From Opitutia bacterium (GTDB taxonomy: Bacteria > Verrucomicrobiota > Verrucomicrobiia > Opitutales > Opitutaceae), in contig JACPIT010000005.1 of assembly GCA_016187945.1 (NCBI GenBank), positions 930,001 through 994,000 on the forward strand: a stretch of DNA of 64,000 nt. The letters run 5' to 3'. Below are positions 36,455-45,214 of this stretch, piece after piece (positions within the stretch are counted from its first letter, which is position 1; each line of letters starts with the position of its first letter). The notes under the pieces are model-generated. The model had not been told where the DNA came from and did not search any database. It worked only from the letters and a program-made list of their open reading frames with translations. The translations under genes were made by a program, and so were the position numbers.

Positions 36455-36644
36455 CGCGCGGCGCGAAAAATTTTTCCACGTCGGCGACGCGTGCCGCGCT
36501 TCAGCCGCATCTTTTCGGTGCGCGCTTCATGCTCCGACTCTGCCAACGAGTTCCGCGCATGCGCCCAGCTTTCGGCAAAATATGCGCAAAGGTGCCCCGT
36601 CGCGCCATTGACCACGCGCGTCACGGCCTCGCAATCGAAGCATC

Positions 36645-38072
36645 ATGCATTGGACCACCCCTCCCGCACATTGGCCGCGCCTCATCCAAGGCGGCATGGG
36701 CATCGGCGTCTCGAACTGGAACCTCGCCCGCGCCGTCTCGTTGCGCGGCCAGCTCGGCGTCGTCTCGGGCACCGCGCTCAACTCCGTCCTCGTCCGCCGC
36801 CTGCAGGACGGCGATCTCGACGGAGCCATGCGTCGCGCGCTCGACGCGTGCCCGCTCCCGAACGTTTCGCAGATTCTGGAAAAATACTTCGTGCCCGGCG
36901 GCATCGGCTCCGGCCGGCCCTACAAGCTCGCGCCGATGTTCTCGCTCGATTCCGCCGCCGAGTTGCTCGGCCTCACCGCCGCCGCCAACTTCGTCGAAGT
37001 CCACCTCGCGAAGGAAAACCACGGTGGCCTCGTCGGCATCAATCTCCTGGAAAAGATTCAGCTCCCCACGCTCGCTTCGCTCTACGGCGCGATGCTCGCG
37101 AAGGTCGACTACGTGCTGATGGGCGCCGGCATCCCGAAGGCGATCCCCGGCGTCCTCGACCGCTTCGCCGCCGGCGAGAAAGCCGAGATGCGCGTCGCCG
37201 TCGAAGGCACGAAAGCCGAGCACGCCGTCGCGTTCGACCCCGCCGCGCTGTTGCCCGGCGAAAAATGCGCGCTCCCGCGCCCGAAGTTTCTCGCGATCGT
37301 CTCCTCGTCCGTGCTCGCGCTCACGCTCGCGCGCAAATCCTCCGGCAAGGTCGACGGCTTCGTCGTCGAAGGCGCGACCGCTGGCGGCCACAACGCCCCG
37401 CCGCGCGGCGGCACCACGCTCAACGACCGCGGCGAACCGATCTACGGTCCGCGCGATACGCCCGACCTCGCCGCGATCAAGGCCATCGGCCTCCCGTTCT
37501 ACCTCGCCGGTTCGCAAGCCACGCCCGACGCGCTCGCCGCCGCGGACGCCGCCGGCGCCACCGGCGTGCAGGTCGGCACGGCGTTCGCCTTTTGCCGTGA
37601 GAGTGGACTCACGTCCGAAATCAAAAGCGCCGCGCTCGCCCGCGCCCGCGAAGGCGCGCTCGATCTCCGCACCGACCCGCGCGCCTCGCCCACCGGCATG
37701 CCGTTCAAAGTCGTCGCGCTCCCCGACACCGTCGCCGCCGCCGCGGTCTACGACGCGCGCCCGCGCCGTTGCGATCTCGGTTATCTGCGCGACGTCTACG
37801 CGAAGCCCGACGGCAGCGTCGGCTACCGTTGTCCCGCCGAACCCGTGGAGAATTTCGCGGCAAAAAGCGGCGACCCCGCCGCTGCTGCCGGTCGCAAATG
37901 TCTCTGCAACGGTCTGCTCGCCGCGATCGGTCTCGGTCAGCGCGGCGCGGGCAATTTTGTCGAACCCCCGATCGTCACCGCCGGCGACGACGTGCGAAAC
38001 ATCGCGCGTTACCTCGAACCGGGTGCGACCGATTACGGCGTCGACGACGTGCTGCGGCACGCCGGCATCTAG
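36645..38072 (+). CDS. Nitronate monooxygenase family (NPD-like) flavoprotein
   Basis: This 475-residue TIM-barrel FMN enzyme of the 2-nitropropane-dioxygenase/FabK-like superfamily shows LIQGGMGIGVSNWNLARAVS at the N-terminus, VVEGATAGGHNAPPRGG (about 245-261) where the catalytic His and the phosphate-binding Gly lie, and PFYLAGSQATPDALAAADAAGATGVQVGTAFAFCRESG (about 285-322). The C-terminal part (about 350-475) has Cys residues (RRCDLGYL, GYRCPAEPV, GRKCLCNGL) beyond the usual barrel, giving a long subfamily. Reported activities include nitronate oxidation; the physiological substrate of this long form is unknown. Start ATG 36645. Confidence 0.88.
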   Translation: MHWTTPPAHWPRLIQGGMGIGVSNWNLARAVSLRGQLGVVSGTALNSVLVRRLQDGDLDGAMRRALDACPLPNVSQILEKYFVPGGIGSGRPYKLAPMFSLDSAAELLGLTAAANFVEVHLAKENHGGLVGINLLEKIQLPTLASLYGAMLAKVDYVLMGAGIPKAIPGVLDRFAAGEKAEMRVAVEGTKAEHAVAFDPAALLPGEKCALPRPKFLAIVSSSVLALTLARKSSGKVDGFVVEGATAGGHNAPPRGGTTLNDRGEPIYGPRDTPDLAAIKAIGLPFYLAGSQATPDALAAADAAGATGVQVGTAFAFCRESGLTSEIKSAALARAREGALDLRTDPRASPTGMPFKVVALPDTVAAAAVYDARPRRCDLGYLRDVYAKPDGSVGYRCPAEPVENFAAKSGDPAAAAGRKCLCNGLLAAIGLGQRGAGNFVEPPIVTAGDDVRNIARYLEPGATDYGVDDVLRHAGI

Positions 38073-38080
38073 ACGGAAAA

Positions 38081-38110
38081 GAAAAGCGGAGCCGTCTTCA
38101 GCGGCTCCGC
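38081..38110 (-). terminator. Rho-independent terminator
   Basis: GCGGAGCCG at 38086-38094 and CGGCTCCGC at 38102-38110; on the reverse strand the stem is followed by TTTTCTTTT. It serves the reverse-strand gene ending at 38128. Confidence 0.85.
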
Positions 38111-38127
38111 GGCGGATTCAGGAAACT

Positions 38128-38460
38128 TCAGGAACGTCCCGAGCAGCAGGACGCGCCGGGCGTTTTCTGATTCGCGCAGTCGTGCGCGCTGGCGACGACG
38201 GCACCGCATGCGGTGCACGAATGCTTGCGCGCGACCTCGACACTTCGCACCTGCTGTCGATTCGGTGGACCGACGAAGCGCGTGGCGCGGACCGATGTGT
38301 CCTTGCACCCGGGGCACGCGACGATCGCTGGCACGGCGGCCTTGGGGTGCGCGGCGGATTTCTCGCCGGGACGGAAGAGTTGCGAAGTCGTTCCGGCGGT
38401 GGCGATCAAAACCGAGCCGGCGAGTGATGTGGCGAGCAGGAGGAGGCGGAGGGATTTCAT
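38128..38460 (-). CDS. Small exported Cys-pair (zinc-ribbon-like) protein
   Basis: This 110-residue protein has a signal peptide at 1-23 (ATAG-T). The mature part has CPGC (about 49-52) and CTAC (about 82-85), a spacing typical of a treble-clef or zinc-ribbon, then DCANQ and a C-terminal CC pair. A zinc-binding role is inferred from the CxxC pairs only. Related small secreted proteins occur widely in this bacterial group without assigned function, as far as I know. Start ATG 38460 begins the signal. It is followed by its own terminator. Confidence 0.75.
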   Translation of the reverse strand: MKSLRLLLLATSLAGSVLIATAGTTSQLFRPGEKSAAHPKAAVPAIVACPGCKDTSVRATRFVGPPNRQQVRSVEVARKHSCTACGAVVASAHDCANQKTPGASCCSGRS

Positions 38461-38586
38461 GGCGAGGAGAGTTTCGTTGTTTGGGCGACGTGATTGTCGT
38501 TACCAAGTGAAACGCTGCCGCCGCCGATCCCCCCTTGCGAAGTCGATACGATTTGCTGCGCGCGGATTGCCGTGCGCCGCGGCGAT

Positions 38587-39327
38587 TCACGTCGCCGCGA
38601 ACGAGCGCATGAGCGCCTGCCACCACGGCCAATGCGGAATCGCGACGAAGCCGATCTCGTGCGCGAGCAGCACCGCACCGAGCGCGACGTAGGGCGCGCG
38701 GATACGGCCCTTCTGCGCGTCGTCGCGCAGAAGCAGCAGCGTGATCGCGAGGCAGATCGCATAACTCGCGTGGATCGTGGACTCGAACGTGCCGAAGCCC
38801 GGCACGAAATTCGCGAGGAAGCGCGCCAGCCCCGGCGGGAGCGCGATCACCGCCGTGCTCGCGAGCCAGCGCGCGTGCAGCGGCTGGTTGCGGCGGTGGC
38901 GAATGGCGAGGACGTAAGCCCACGCGAAGTAGGCGAGCGTGGTGAGATCGATGAAGGCGAGTTGCGCACCGAAGGTGCGGTTGAATCCGTTGCGCGCCTC
39001 GAGCATCACGCGCACGACGAGCAGGCCGGAGATGACCAGAGCCGGGGCGACCACGAGCGACAATCGACCGAGCAGGCGATGCAGGCTGAAGCGGCGTGTC
39101 GCAGCGAGGTGCGCTTGGGCGACGAGCAGGAGCATCCAGGTCGTCGCCGTGACGCCGTGGAAATGATGGACGGCGTCGGTCTTGCCGAGGCGGGCGAAAT
39201 ACGACGGCACGAAGCCGGCGACGGTGACCGCGGTCGCGAGGGCGAAATACCGCGTGGCGCGCGGATAGAGCGGTCCGGCCGCGCGCGGAGACGCGATCGC
39301 GCCGGGCGCATTCGTGGAGGTGCTCAT
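38587..39327 (-). CDS. Polytopic membrane protein, unknown function
   Basis: This 246-residue integral membrane protein has about six or seven helices from residue 27 onward. Conserved-looking histidines occur in VHHFHGVTATTWMLLLVAQAH (about 54-74) and RRFSLHRLLGRLSLVVAP, a pattern seen in a family of heme-b-like or DUF2306-like small membrane proteins; the assignment is tentative. Start ATG 39327 is chosen because sequence upstream is low-complexity and lies over repeat and terminator DNA. It faces away from the small Cys protein and has a 126-base gap to it. Function unknown. Confidence 0.75.
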   Translation of the reverse strand: MSTSTNAPGAIASPRAAGPLYPRATRYFALATAVTVAGFVPSYFARLGKTDAVHHFHGVTATTWMLLLVAQAHLAATRRFSLHRLLGRLSLVVAPALVISGLLVVRVMLEARNGFNRTFGAQLAFIDLTTLAYFAWAYVLAIRHRRNQPLHARWLASTAVIALPPGLARFLANFVPGFGTFESTIHASYAICLAITLLLLRDDAQKGRIRAPYVALGAVLLAHEIGFVAIPHWPWWQALMRSFAAT

Positions 39328-39450
39328 CGTGGGTAAGCGGGCCGGAGTAAGCGGATTTTTCGCCACGCGGCAAGGCGCGCGAGATGGCCGCGGCGGGGCG
39401 CACGCGCTCCTCGAGGCGCGGCGCTCGCGCGTCCGGCTTCGGCGACGGAA

Positions 39451-39484
39451 AAGAAAAAGGCGCGCCGCTTGGGGACGGCGCGCC
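39451..39484 (-). terminator. Rho-independent terminator of putA
   Basis: GGCGCGCCG at 39459-39467 and CGGCGCGCC at 39476-39484 form a perfect stem; on the reverse strand TTTTTCTT follows. It lies downstream of the putA stop, beyond a short inverted repeat. Confidence 0.8.
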
Positions 39485-39540
39485 AGTTTCTTGGGGAGGT
39501 AACAGCCAGCAATGGCGTGCTTGATGGGGGTCGTTTCTGC

Positions 39541-39614
39541 TTCACACGAAGGAAGCAAAGGCCGCAAAGAATCGAAGCGATGTCTTCGCTTCCTTCGCGA
39601 TCTTCGTGTGAAAA
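39541..39614. repeat. Inverted repeat downstream of putA
   Basis: TTCACACGAAGGAAGCAAAG at the left and its rough complement CTTCCTTCGCGATCTTCGTG at the right, overlapping the sequence just past the putA stop. Built like the other host-type non-GTAG inverted repeats. Confidence 0.7.
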
Positions 39615-39625
39615 GATTTGGTCGG

Positions 39626-42600
39626 TTATTCGCTTTCCTCCGGCGGGGTGAAGCCGCGGCGCAGCACGTTTTCGGCGATGAGGCGCGGGAAGAGGAAGTT
39701 TTCGAGGTATTCCTTGCCGCCGGCTTTGGTGCCGCCGCCGGACATCTTGAAGCCGCCGAACGGATGGCGCTCGACGATCGCGCCGGTGTTGCCGCGGTTG
39801 ATGTAGAGGTTGCCGACGAGGAATTCCTCACGGGCGCGCTCGATCGCGCGCGGGCTGCGCGAGAAGAAGCCGCCGGTCAGCGCGTAGTCGTTGTCGTTCG
39901 CCATCGCGAACGCCTCGTCGAGGTCCTTGGCCTTCAGGATCGCGACGACCGGGCCGAAGATTTCCTCGCGCACGATCTTGTGGTCGGGCTTGCAGCCGGT
40001 GAACACGGTCGGCGGCACGTAGTAGCCGCCGCTCGCGAGTAGCTCGGGCGAGAGCTTCGCTTGCCAGGCAAGTTTGCACTCCTGCTTGCCGGCCTCGATG
40101 TAGCCGAGAATCGATTTCTGCGCGGCCTCGTCGATCACCGGGTTGACGATCGTGCCGGGGAGCGACGGATCGCCGACGGGGATGGTCGGGCACGCGGAGA
40201 GGAAGCGCTCGACGAACTTGTCGTAGACGCCCTCGAGCACGATGAGGCGCGAGAGCGCAGAGCATTTCTGGCCCGCGAAGCCGAACGCGCTGTAGAGGCA
40301 CGCGGGGATCGCTTCGTCGATGTCGGCGTCGTTGTCGATGATCATGGCGTTCTTGCCGCCCATCTCGCAGACGACCTTCTTGAGGTTGAGTTGGCCGGGC
40401 TTGGTCTTGCCCGCCTCTTCGTAGATGCCGAGGCCGACTTCGCGCGAGCCGGTGAAGGCAATGAAGTCGATCTTCGGGTGCGCCACGAGGTGCGCGCCGG
40501 CGTCGGCGCCGGAGCAAGGCAGGTAGTGCAACGCGCCCGCGGGCACGCCGGCCTGCGTGAGGATGTCCATCAGGAACGCGCCGATGATCGAGGTCTGGCG
40601 CGCGGGTTTGATGATCATGCAATTGCCCGCGACGAGCGGCGCGACGGTGAGGCCGGTGAGGATCGCGAGCGGGAAATTCCACGGCGCGACGGACACGCCG
40701 ACGCCGCGCGGCGTCCACTGCTGCACGCAATGCTCGCCGGGCACGCGCTGCGTGACGACGGGCTTGCCGAGGCGGCGCATCTCGACGGCGTAGAAGCGCA
40801 GGAAGTCGATCGCCTCGGAGGTGTCGGCGTCGGCTTCGACCCACGGCTTCGCGCCTTCGAGAATGAGCAGCGAGTTGATCTCCATGCGGCGCGACTCCAT
40901 GAGGTCGGCCGCGCGCTCGAGCATCTTCGCGCGGTCGTCGACGGGCGTGGCGCGCCACTTCGGGAAGAATGCGACGGAGGCCGCGACGGCGTCCTCGGCG
41001 TCTTGCACCGTGCCCTTCGCCCAGTAGCCGACGACCTGCGCGGGACGCGCGGGATTGACGGACGGGAGGAACGGGCGGTCGGTGACTTTCTTGCCGTTGA
41101 TGATGACGGGCCACTTCTTGCCGAGCTGCGTCGCCTCGAAATTTTTCAGTGCGACGCGCTGTTTCTCGCGATTGGCGGCGAGCGTGAAGTCGGTGTTGGC
41201 GGCGTTGATGAACGCGCCGGCCGGGCGCGGCTTGCGTGCGAGGGGATCGGTGGCGGTGGCGAGCGCGTTGACTGGATTGCCGAGGAGTTGCTCCTTCGAG
41301 GCCTCGCCCATGTTCTTGATGCGGAGGAAGCCCTCGTTCGACGTGTTCTCGAGCAAGCGCCGCACGAGATACGCCATGCCCGGCAGCAGTTCGCCGATGG
41401 CGCTGTATTCGCGGACGCGGTGGCCCATCTGGAGGAGCGCGGCCTTCAACTCGTCGGCCATGCCGTAGAGCGCTTGGAACTCGTAGTGCTTCGGGTGCAC
41501 GCCGAGGCGTTCGGCTTGCGCGATCGCGTGCGCGCAGGAGCGGACGTTGTGCGAGGCGAAGTTCGGCGTGACGATGTCGGCGTTCTCGAGCAGGAAGACG
41601 GTGAGCTTTTCGTAGTTCGCGTCGGACTCCGGCTTCTTTTGCCAGACGGGAATCGGCCACTCGCGCTGCTGGGCCATGACGGTCTCGTAGTCCCAGTAGG
41701 CGCCTTTCACGAGACGGATGTTGAGCGGGCGGTTGTGTGCGCGCGCCCACGCGACGAGGTCGCGGAGGTCGGCTTCGCAGTCGCGGAGATACGCCTGCAT
41801 CGCGATGCCGATGGCGGGCTTTTGCGCGAACTCGGGTTCCTCGAAGATCGATTTGAAGAGGGCGAGCGTGAGGTCCTTCAGCTTGTAGCTCTCCATGTCG
41901 AAGTTCACGAGCGCACCGACTTCGATGGCGCGGCGGAGGATCGGCCGGAGGCGGTGCTGGAGCGCTCTGATCGAGTTTTCCGGATCGGCCGGGTGAACGT
42001 CCGGCGTGAGCGCGGAGATTTTGACCGAAAGATTGAGGCGCGGGAGTTTTTTGCCGTCGGCGCCGACGTCGCTGAAGCACGGCTCCGGTTCTTTCGCGTA
42101 GAATTTCGAAACGGAGTCGAGGATCTCGAGGTTGCGCTTCAGGAAGACGTCGGCCTCCTCCTCGCTCACGACGGCTTCGCCGAGCAGGTCGATCGTCGTG
42201 GCGATGCCGAGCTTGATGTTCTTTTTGATCTGCTTGAGCAGGTCTTCGCCCGTCTCGCCGGCGACGAACTGGCCGGCCATGTCGACGATCTGCGCCTTCA
42301 CCGGGCCGGCGACGAGCGCGGGCGCGAACGACGAGGCGGCGAGGCCGGCCTTCAGCGCGGGGTTCAGCTCGACGGCTTTGTCGCCGAGGTATTCCTGGAG
42401 GTGGCGGACGATTTCACCGGAGGAGTTGAGCGAGGGGAGGACGTCGACGAAGCGGAAGAGCTGCGTCTTGAACGCCGGATCCTTCATCGACCAGTCCATG
42501 AGGCGCGCGTAGGCGCCTTTCTTGGAGAACAGCGCGGGTGGCGGCTGCTTGTCCATGAGGGCAAAGAGCTGTTCGCCTTTGGCGCGAACGGCGGCTTCGA

Positions 42601-42631
42601 TTTTCGGGTCCGGGGTCAGGAATTGAGCCAT
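39626..42631 (-). CDS. putA: Bifunctional proline dehydrogenase / P5C dehydrogenase
   Basis: This 1001-residue enzyme oxidises proline to glutamate in two steps at the membrane surface. The proline dehydrogenase barrel (about 60-470) shows LNLSVKISALTPDVHP, NFDMESYKLKDLT, NIRLVKGAYWDYE and FASHNVRS. The glutamate-semialdehyde dehydrogenase part (about 510-990) has APWNFPLAILTG, FTGSREVGLGIYEEAG, the active-site Cys in GFAGQKCSALSR, the Glu in CEMGGKNAMI and the C-terminal GGFKMSGGGTKAGG. There is no N-terminal ribbon-helix-helix domain, so it is not the trifunctional autoregulated form. ATG 42631 fits the first conserved residues. The gene is monocistronic with terminator and repeat behind it. 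Confidence 0.97.
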   Translation of the reverse strand: MAQFLTPDPKIEAAVRAKGEQLFALMDKQPPPALFSKKGAYARLMDWSMKDPAFKTQLFRFVDVLPSLNSSGEIVRHLQEYLGDKAVELNPALKAGLAASSFAPALVAGPVKAQIVDMAGQFVAGETGEDLLKQIKKNIKLGIATTIDLLGEAVVSEEEADVFLKRNLEILDSVSKFYAKEPEPCFSDVGADGKKLPRLNLSVKISALTPDVHPADPENSIRALQHRLRPILRRAIEVGALVNFDMESYKLKDLTLALFKSIFEEPEFAQKPAIGIAMQAYLRDCEADLRDLVAWARAHNRPLNIRLVKGAYWDYETVMAQQREWPIPVWQKKPESDANYEKLTVFLLENADIVTPNFASHNVRSCAHAIAQAERLGVHPKHYEFQALYGMADELKAALLQMGHRVREYSAIGELLPGMAYLVRRLLENTSNEGFLRIKNMGEASKEQLLGNPVNALATATDPLARKPRPAGAFINAANTDFTLAANREKQRVALKNFEATQLGKKWPVIINGKKVTDRPFLPSVNPARPAQVVGYWAKGTVQDAEDAVAASVAFFPKWRATPVDDRAKMLERAADLMESRRMEINSLLILEGAKPWVEADADTSEAIDFLRFYAVEMRRLGKPVVTQRVPGEHCVQQWTPRGVGVSVAPWNFPLAILTGLTVAPLVAGNCMIIKPARQTSIIGAFLMDILTQAGVPAGALHYLPCSGADAGAHLVAHPKIDFIAFTGSREVGLGIYEEAGKTKPGQLNLKKVVCEMGGKNAMIIDNDADIDEAIPACLYSAFGFAGQKCSALSRLIVLEGVYDKFVERFLSACPTIPVGDPSLPGTIVNPVIDEAAQKSILGYIEAGKQECKLAWQAKLSPELLASGGYYVPPTVFTGCKPDHKIVREEIFGPVVAILKAKDLDEAFAMANDNDYALTGGFFSRSPRAIERAREEFLVGNLYINRGNTGAIVERHPFGGFKMSGGGTKAGGKEYLENFLFPRLIAENVLRRGFTPPEESE

Positions 42632-42818
42632 GGCGGGAAAGCGTTGGCACCATAGTCCGGCGCGCCGTCCGAGTCGCAATCGGGCCGCGACCTAAAAAGC
42701 GTGCGTTCACCGGTTCTAATTGCAGGAAAATCGATTTCTTCTCGCCGCTTGCCAATGCGGCGGGCGCGGCATCGGATGGGCGCAACGATGAGACGGAGTC
42801 GTGCATTCCTCTGTAATT

Positions 42819-42884
42819 GCGGATCAGCGCGCTTGCGCGCGCCATTTCTGAGCGAAGATGCGCGCGCAAGCGCGCTGACCCACA
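42819..42884. repeat. Palindromic repeat, GGGTCAGCGCGCTTGCG family
   Basis: Arms GATCAGCGCGCTTGCGCGCG and its inverted complement GCGCGCAAGCGCGCTGACCC. The right arm resembles that of the element at 49399-49455 (CGCGCTGGCCCACAAC). Confidence 0.7.
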
Positions 42885-42894
42885 ACTCCGAATC

Positions 42895-43692
42895 ATGAAC
42901 TGCCTCGGCCTCATCGGCGGCATCGGCTGGGAGTCGACCGCACTCTATTACCGGCTCATCAACGAGACCGTGCGCAGCCGTTTCGGCAGCCTCTACACGG
43001 CGCGGATGCTCATCAACAGCCTCGAGTTCCAGTCGCTTGACACGCTGGTAAAGGAAAACCGCTGGAACGACGCCGGCGCGATGCTCGCCGACGCGGCGCG
43101 CACGCTCGAAGCCGCCGGCGCCGACGGCGTGTTGATTTGCTCGAACCTCATGCATTACGTCGCGGAGCACGTGGAGGCGGCGGTCGACATCCCGCTGCTG
43201 CACCTCGGCGATGCGGTGCTGAAGGAGCTGCGCGCGGCGCGCGTCACGCGGGTCGGCTTGCTCGGCACGCGTTTCACGCTCGAACACGATTTTCTCCTCG
43301 AACGCCCGAAGGACAAACCCGAGTCGGGCCGGCCGCGGAGGCCGATCACGGTTTTCCAGCCGCACGCGCGCGACTTGGACGAACTCGACCGCATCATCTA
43401 CGGTGAAGTTTGCCGGGGCATCGCGCGCGACTCCTCCCGCGATACGTTGCTGCGGATCGCCGGCGAACTCCGCGCGCAAGGCGCGCAGGCGATCGTGCTC
43501 GGGTCGTCCGAACTCGGCCTGTTGCTCAAACCCGACGATTTCAACGAGCCGATCTTCGACAGCACGGAAGTCCACGCGCTCGCCGCCGCGAAGTGGCTCA
43601 TCGACAGCAAGCCGCTCGCCAAGCCGGCCGCCGCTACGTCCGCTGCTGCCGCCGCGAAGCCGGCCGCGGCTCCGGGAGGACGCCGTGGGTAA
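42895..43692 (+). CDS. Aspartate/glutamate-racemase-fold protein with Ser at both catalytic positions
   Basis: This 265-residue cytoplasmic protein has the two-lobed Asp/Glu racemase fold: LGLIGGIGWEST at the N-terminus, ILICSNLMHYVAE-like (79-91), ITVFQPHARDLDELD and AIVLGSSELGLLL (199-211). The family needs a Cys or Thr before Asn in the first motif and a Cys in GCTE in the second. Here the positions are Ser83 (C-S-N-L) and Ser204 (G-S-S-E). Cys82 precedes Ser83 and might compensate in part. Racemase activity is therefore doubtful. Alternatives are a lyase-type member, a very slow racemase or a binding protein. The tail (about 245-265) is Ala/Pro-rich. Confidence 0.85.
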   Translation: MNCLGLIGGIGWESTALYYRLINETVRSRFGSLYTARMLINSLEFQSLDTLVKENRWNDAGAMLADAARTLEAAGADGVLICSNLMHYVAEHVEAAVDIPLLHLGDAVLKELRAARVTRVGLLGTRFTLEHDFLLERPKDKPESGRPRRPITVFQPHARDLDELDRIIYGEVCRGIARDSSRDTLLRIAGELRAQGAQAIVLGSSELGLLLKPDDFNEPIFDSTEVHALAAAKWLIDSKPLAKPAAATSAAAAAKPAAAPGGRRG

Positions 43693-43717
43693 TCGACGCA
43701 GAACGCCCGCCGCCGTT

Positions 43718-43790
43718 GTAGGGGCGCAGTTTTGCTGCGCCCTGCTCATGTCGCGTTCGCGCAAAGGGCGCAGCAAGACTGCGCCCCTAC
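43718..43790. repeat. GTAG palindrome, GGGGCGCAG family
   Basis: GTAGGGGCGCAGTTTTGCTG at the left and the complement ending ACTGCGCCCCTAC at the right. Confidence 0.85.
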
Positions 43791-43813
43791 CTGAGCTTCG
43801 CGTTTTCTTAATT

Positions 43814-43892
43814 GGAGGGCCGAGCTCCCGCGAGGCCGTCGTCCGCGCGCGGCATTCGCCTCGTTCACGGCCTCGCAGGAGCTCGGCCCTCC
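43814..43892. repeat. Palindrome of GGAGGGCCGAGCTCC arms
   Basis: Left arm GGAGGGCCGAGCTCCCGCGA and right arm complement to it (CGCAGGAGCTCGGCCCTCC). It is structurally like GTAG elements but headed GGAG. A relative lies within 9957-10123. Confidence 0.8.
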
Positions 43893-43980
43893 AGCGCAGC
43901 GAGGGAATTTACGGCCTTGGCCACCAGCGGCTTAGCCGCTCCGAACTTTCTGCAACTTCAGCGCAACGGGAGGTGTTCTG

Positions 43981-44574
43981 ATGGACGACGGAACTCCAGT
44001 GCAAACGAACTCAAACGGGATGACGGTCCCGATCGATTTCACCACCTTCATGCGAAACTACCAAGACATGGTTTATTCTACTGCCGTGCGCCTCATCGGA
44101 AATGAGACGCAAGCGGAGGATATCGCGCAGGAGGTCTTCATCAAAGCGCACGAGCATTGGGAAAAGCTCGCCGGCAGCCCCACCGCTGGAGGCTGGCTGA
44201 AGACGGTGGCGACCAACATGTCGATCAACCACATCCAGCGCTACAAGAAGCGTTGGAGCTTTTTCTCCGACCTCGTCCACCGCAATGACGAGGGCGAGGA
44301 GAAGGAAGTTGAGTTCGCCGCGCCCGACACGTTTTTCCAGGGCGTCGATTCCGCCGAACGCCGCGCCTACATCGAGCAGGCGCTCGAAAAGCTCCCGGAG
44401 CACCAGCGCGTGCCGCTGGTCCTTTTCCATTTCGAAGACATGCCTTACGAGGACATCGCCAAAAAACTCGGCATCTCCCTCTCGAAGGTGAAAACCGACA
44501 TCCTCCGCGCCCGCGAGGCCCTCGCCAAGATCCTCGTCCGTCGCGGCACCGCCCACGAAACCTTTCAACCCTGA
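43981..44574 (+). CDS. ECF-type RNA polymerase sigma factor
   Basis: This 197-residue sigma-70 family factor has region 2 at about 20-90 (MVYSTAVRLIGNETQAEDIAQEVFIKAHEHWEKL) and region 4 at about 130-190 (LEKLPEHQRVPLVLFHFEDMPYEDIAKKLGISLSKVKTDI). It lacks regions 1 and 3, so it is extracytoplasmic-function type. A strong ribosome binding site GGGAGG lies 8 bases before ATG 43981. It is followed 9 bases later by a membrane protein acting as probable anti-sigma factor, then two further envelope genes. The promoter recognised by this sigma is not identified; autoregulation is likely by analogy. Confidence 0.94.
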   Translation: MDDGTPVQTNSNGMTVPIDFTTFMRNYQDMVYSTAVRLIGNETQAEDIAQEVFIKAHEHWEKLAGSPTAGGWLKTVATNMSINHIQRYKKRWSFFSDLVHRNDEGEEKEVEFAAPDTFFQGVDSAERRAYIEQALEKLPEHQRVPLVLFHFEDMPYEDIAKKLGISLSKVKTDILRAREALAKILVRRGTAHETFQP

Positions 44575-44583
44575 GCGCGCGTC

Positions 44584-45204
44584 ATGAATCCCGAGAAAAT
44601 GAATCCTGACGAACTCGAGCAGTTCATCCACCGCGAGCTGCGCGCGCTCCCGCCGCGGAAAGCTCCCGAGGGTTTCGAGGCGCGCTTCCAGGCCAAACTC
44701 GCCGCCCGCCAGGGCCAGACCGCGAACGCGTCGGCCTCGCACGCCGCGCTCTCGCCCGAGCAGCTCGAGCACCTCGTCCACGCCGAACTCCGCGCGCTCC
44801 CGCCGCGCCGCGCCCCGCACACGCTCGAAGGCCGCGTGCTGGCCGCCATCGAGCAGCGCAGCGCCGTCGCCTGGTGGCACCGTAGCTGGAGCTACTGGCC
44901 GACCGGCGTGAAGGCTGCGTTCGCGTTCGTCGCCACGGCGTTTGCGGGCACGATCGTTGCCGCTTCCTATTCTCTCTTCTCCGGTGTGACGCCGGAAAAA
45001 GTCGCCGCCGAAGCGGGCGAGCGCCTGAGTCTCTTCACGAAACTGTGGCACGCCGCCGCGTGGGTCGTCGATTTCGTCAGCTCGCAGGTTGGCGCGATCC
45101 CATCGCTGTGGCTCTACGGCGGTCTCGCCTTCGTCGCCACCATGTATGTCGCCTTCTTCGGTCTTGGCGCGGTCGCTTACCGCGCGCTCTACCGCCCCAA
45201 TTGA
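44584..45204 (+). CDS. Probable membrane anti-sigma factor with duplicated N-terminal motif
   Basis: This 206-residue protein contains a repeated motif: DELEQFIHRELRALPPRKAP (9-28) and EQLEHLVHAELRALPPRRAP (about 60-79). Two helices follow, about 118-140 (KAAFAFVATAFAGTIVAAS) and 178-200 (WLYGGLAFVATMYVAFFGLG). It lies 9 bases behind the sigma gene in the same direction, which is the usual place for an anti-sigma factor. No zinc-binding ZAS motif (HxxxCxxC) is present, so the binding mode would differ from the classic family. The duplicate could bind two sigma surfaces; that is inference. Confidence 0.7.
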   Translation: MNPEKMNPDELEQFIHRELRALPPRKAPEGFEARFQAKLAARQGQTANASASHAALSPEQLEHLVHAELRALPPRRAPHTLEGRVLAAIEQRSAVAWWHRSWSYWPTGVKAAFAFVATAFAGTIVAASYSLFSGVTPEKVAAEAGERLSLFTKLWHAAAWVVDFVSSQVGAIPSLWLYGGLAFVATMYVAFFGLGAVAYRALYRPN

Positions 45205-45214
45205 TTTGCCTCCC

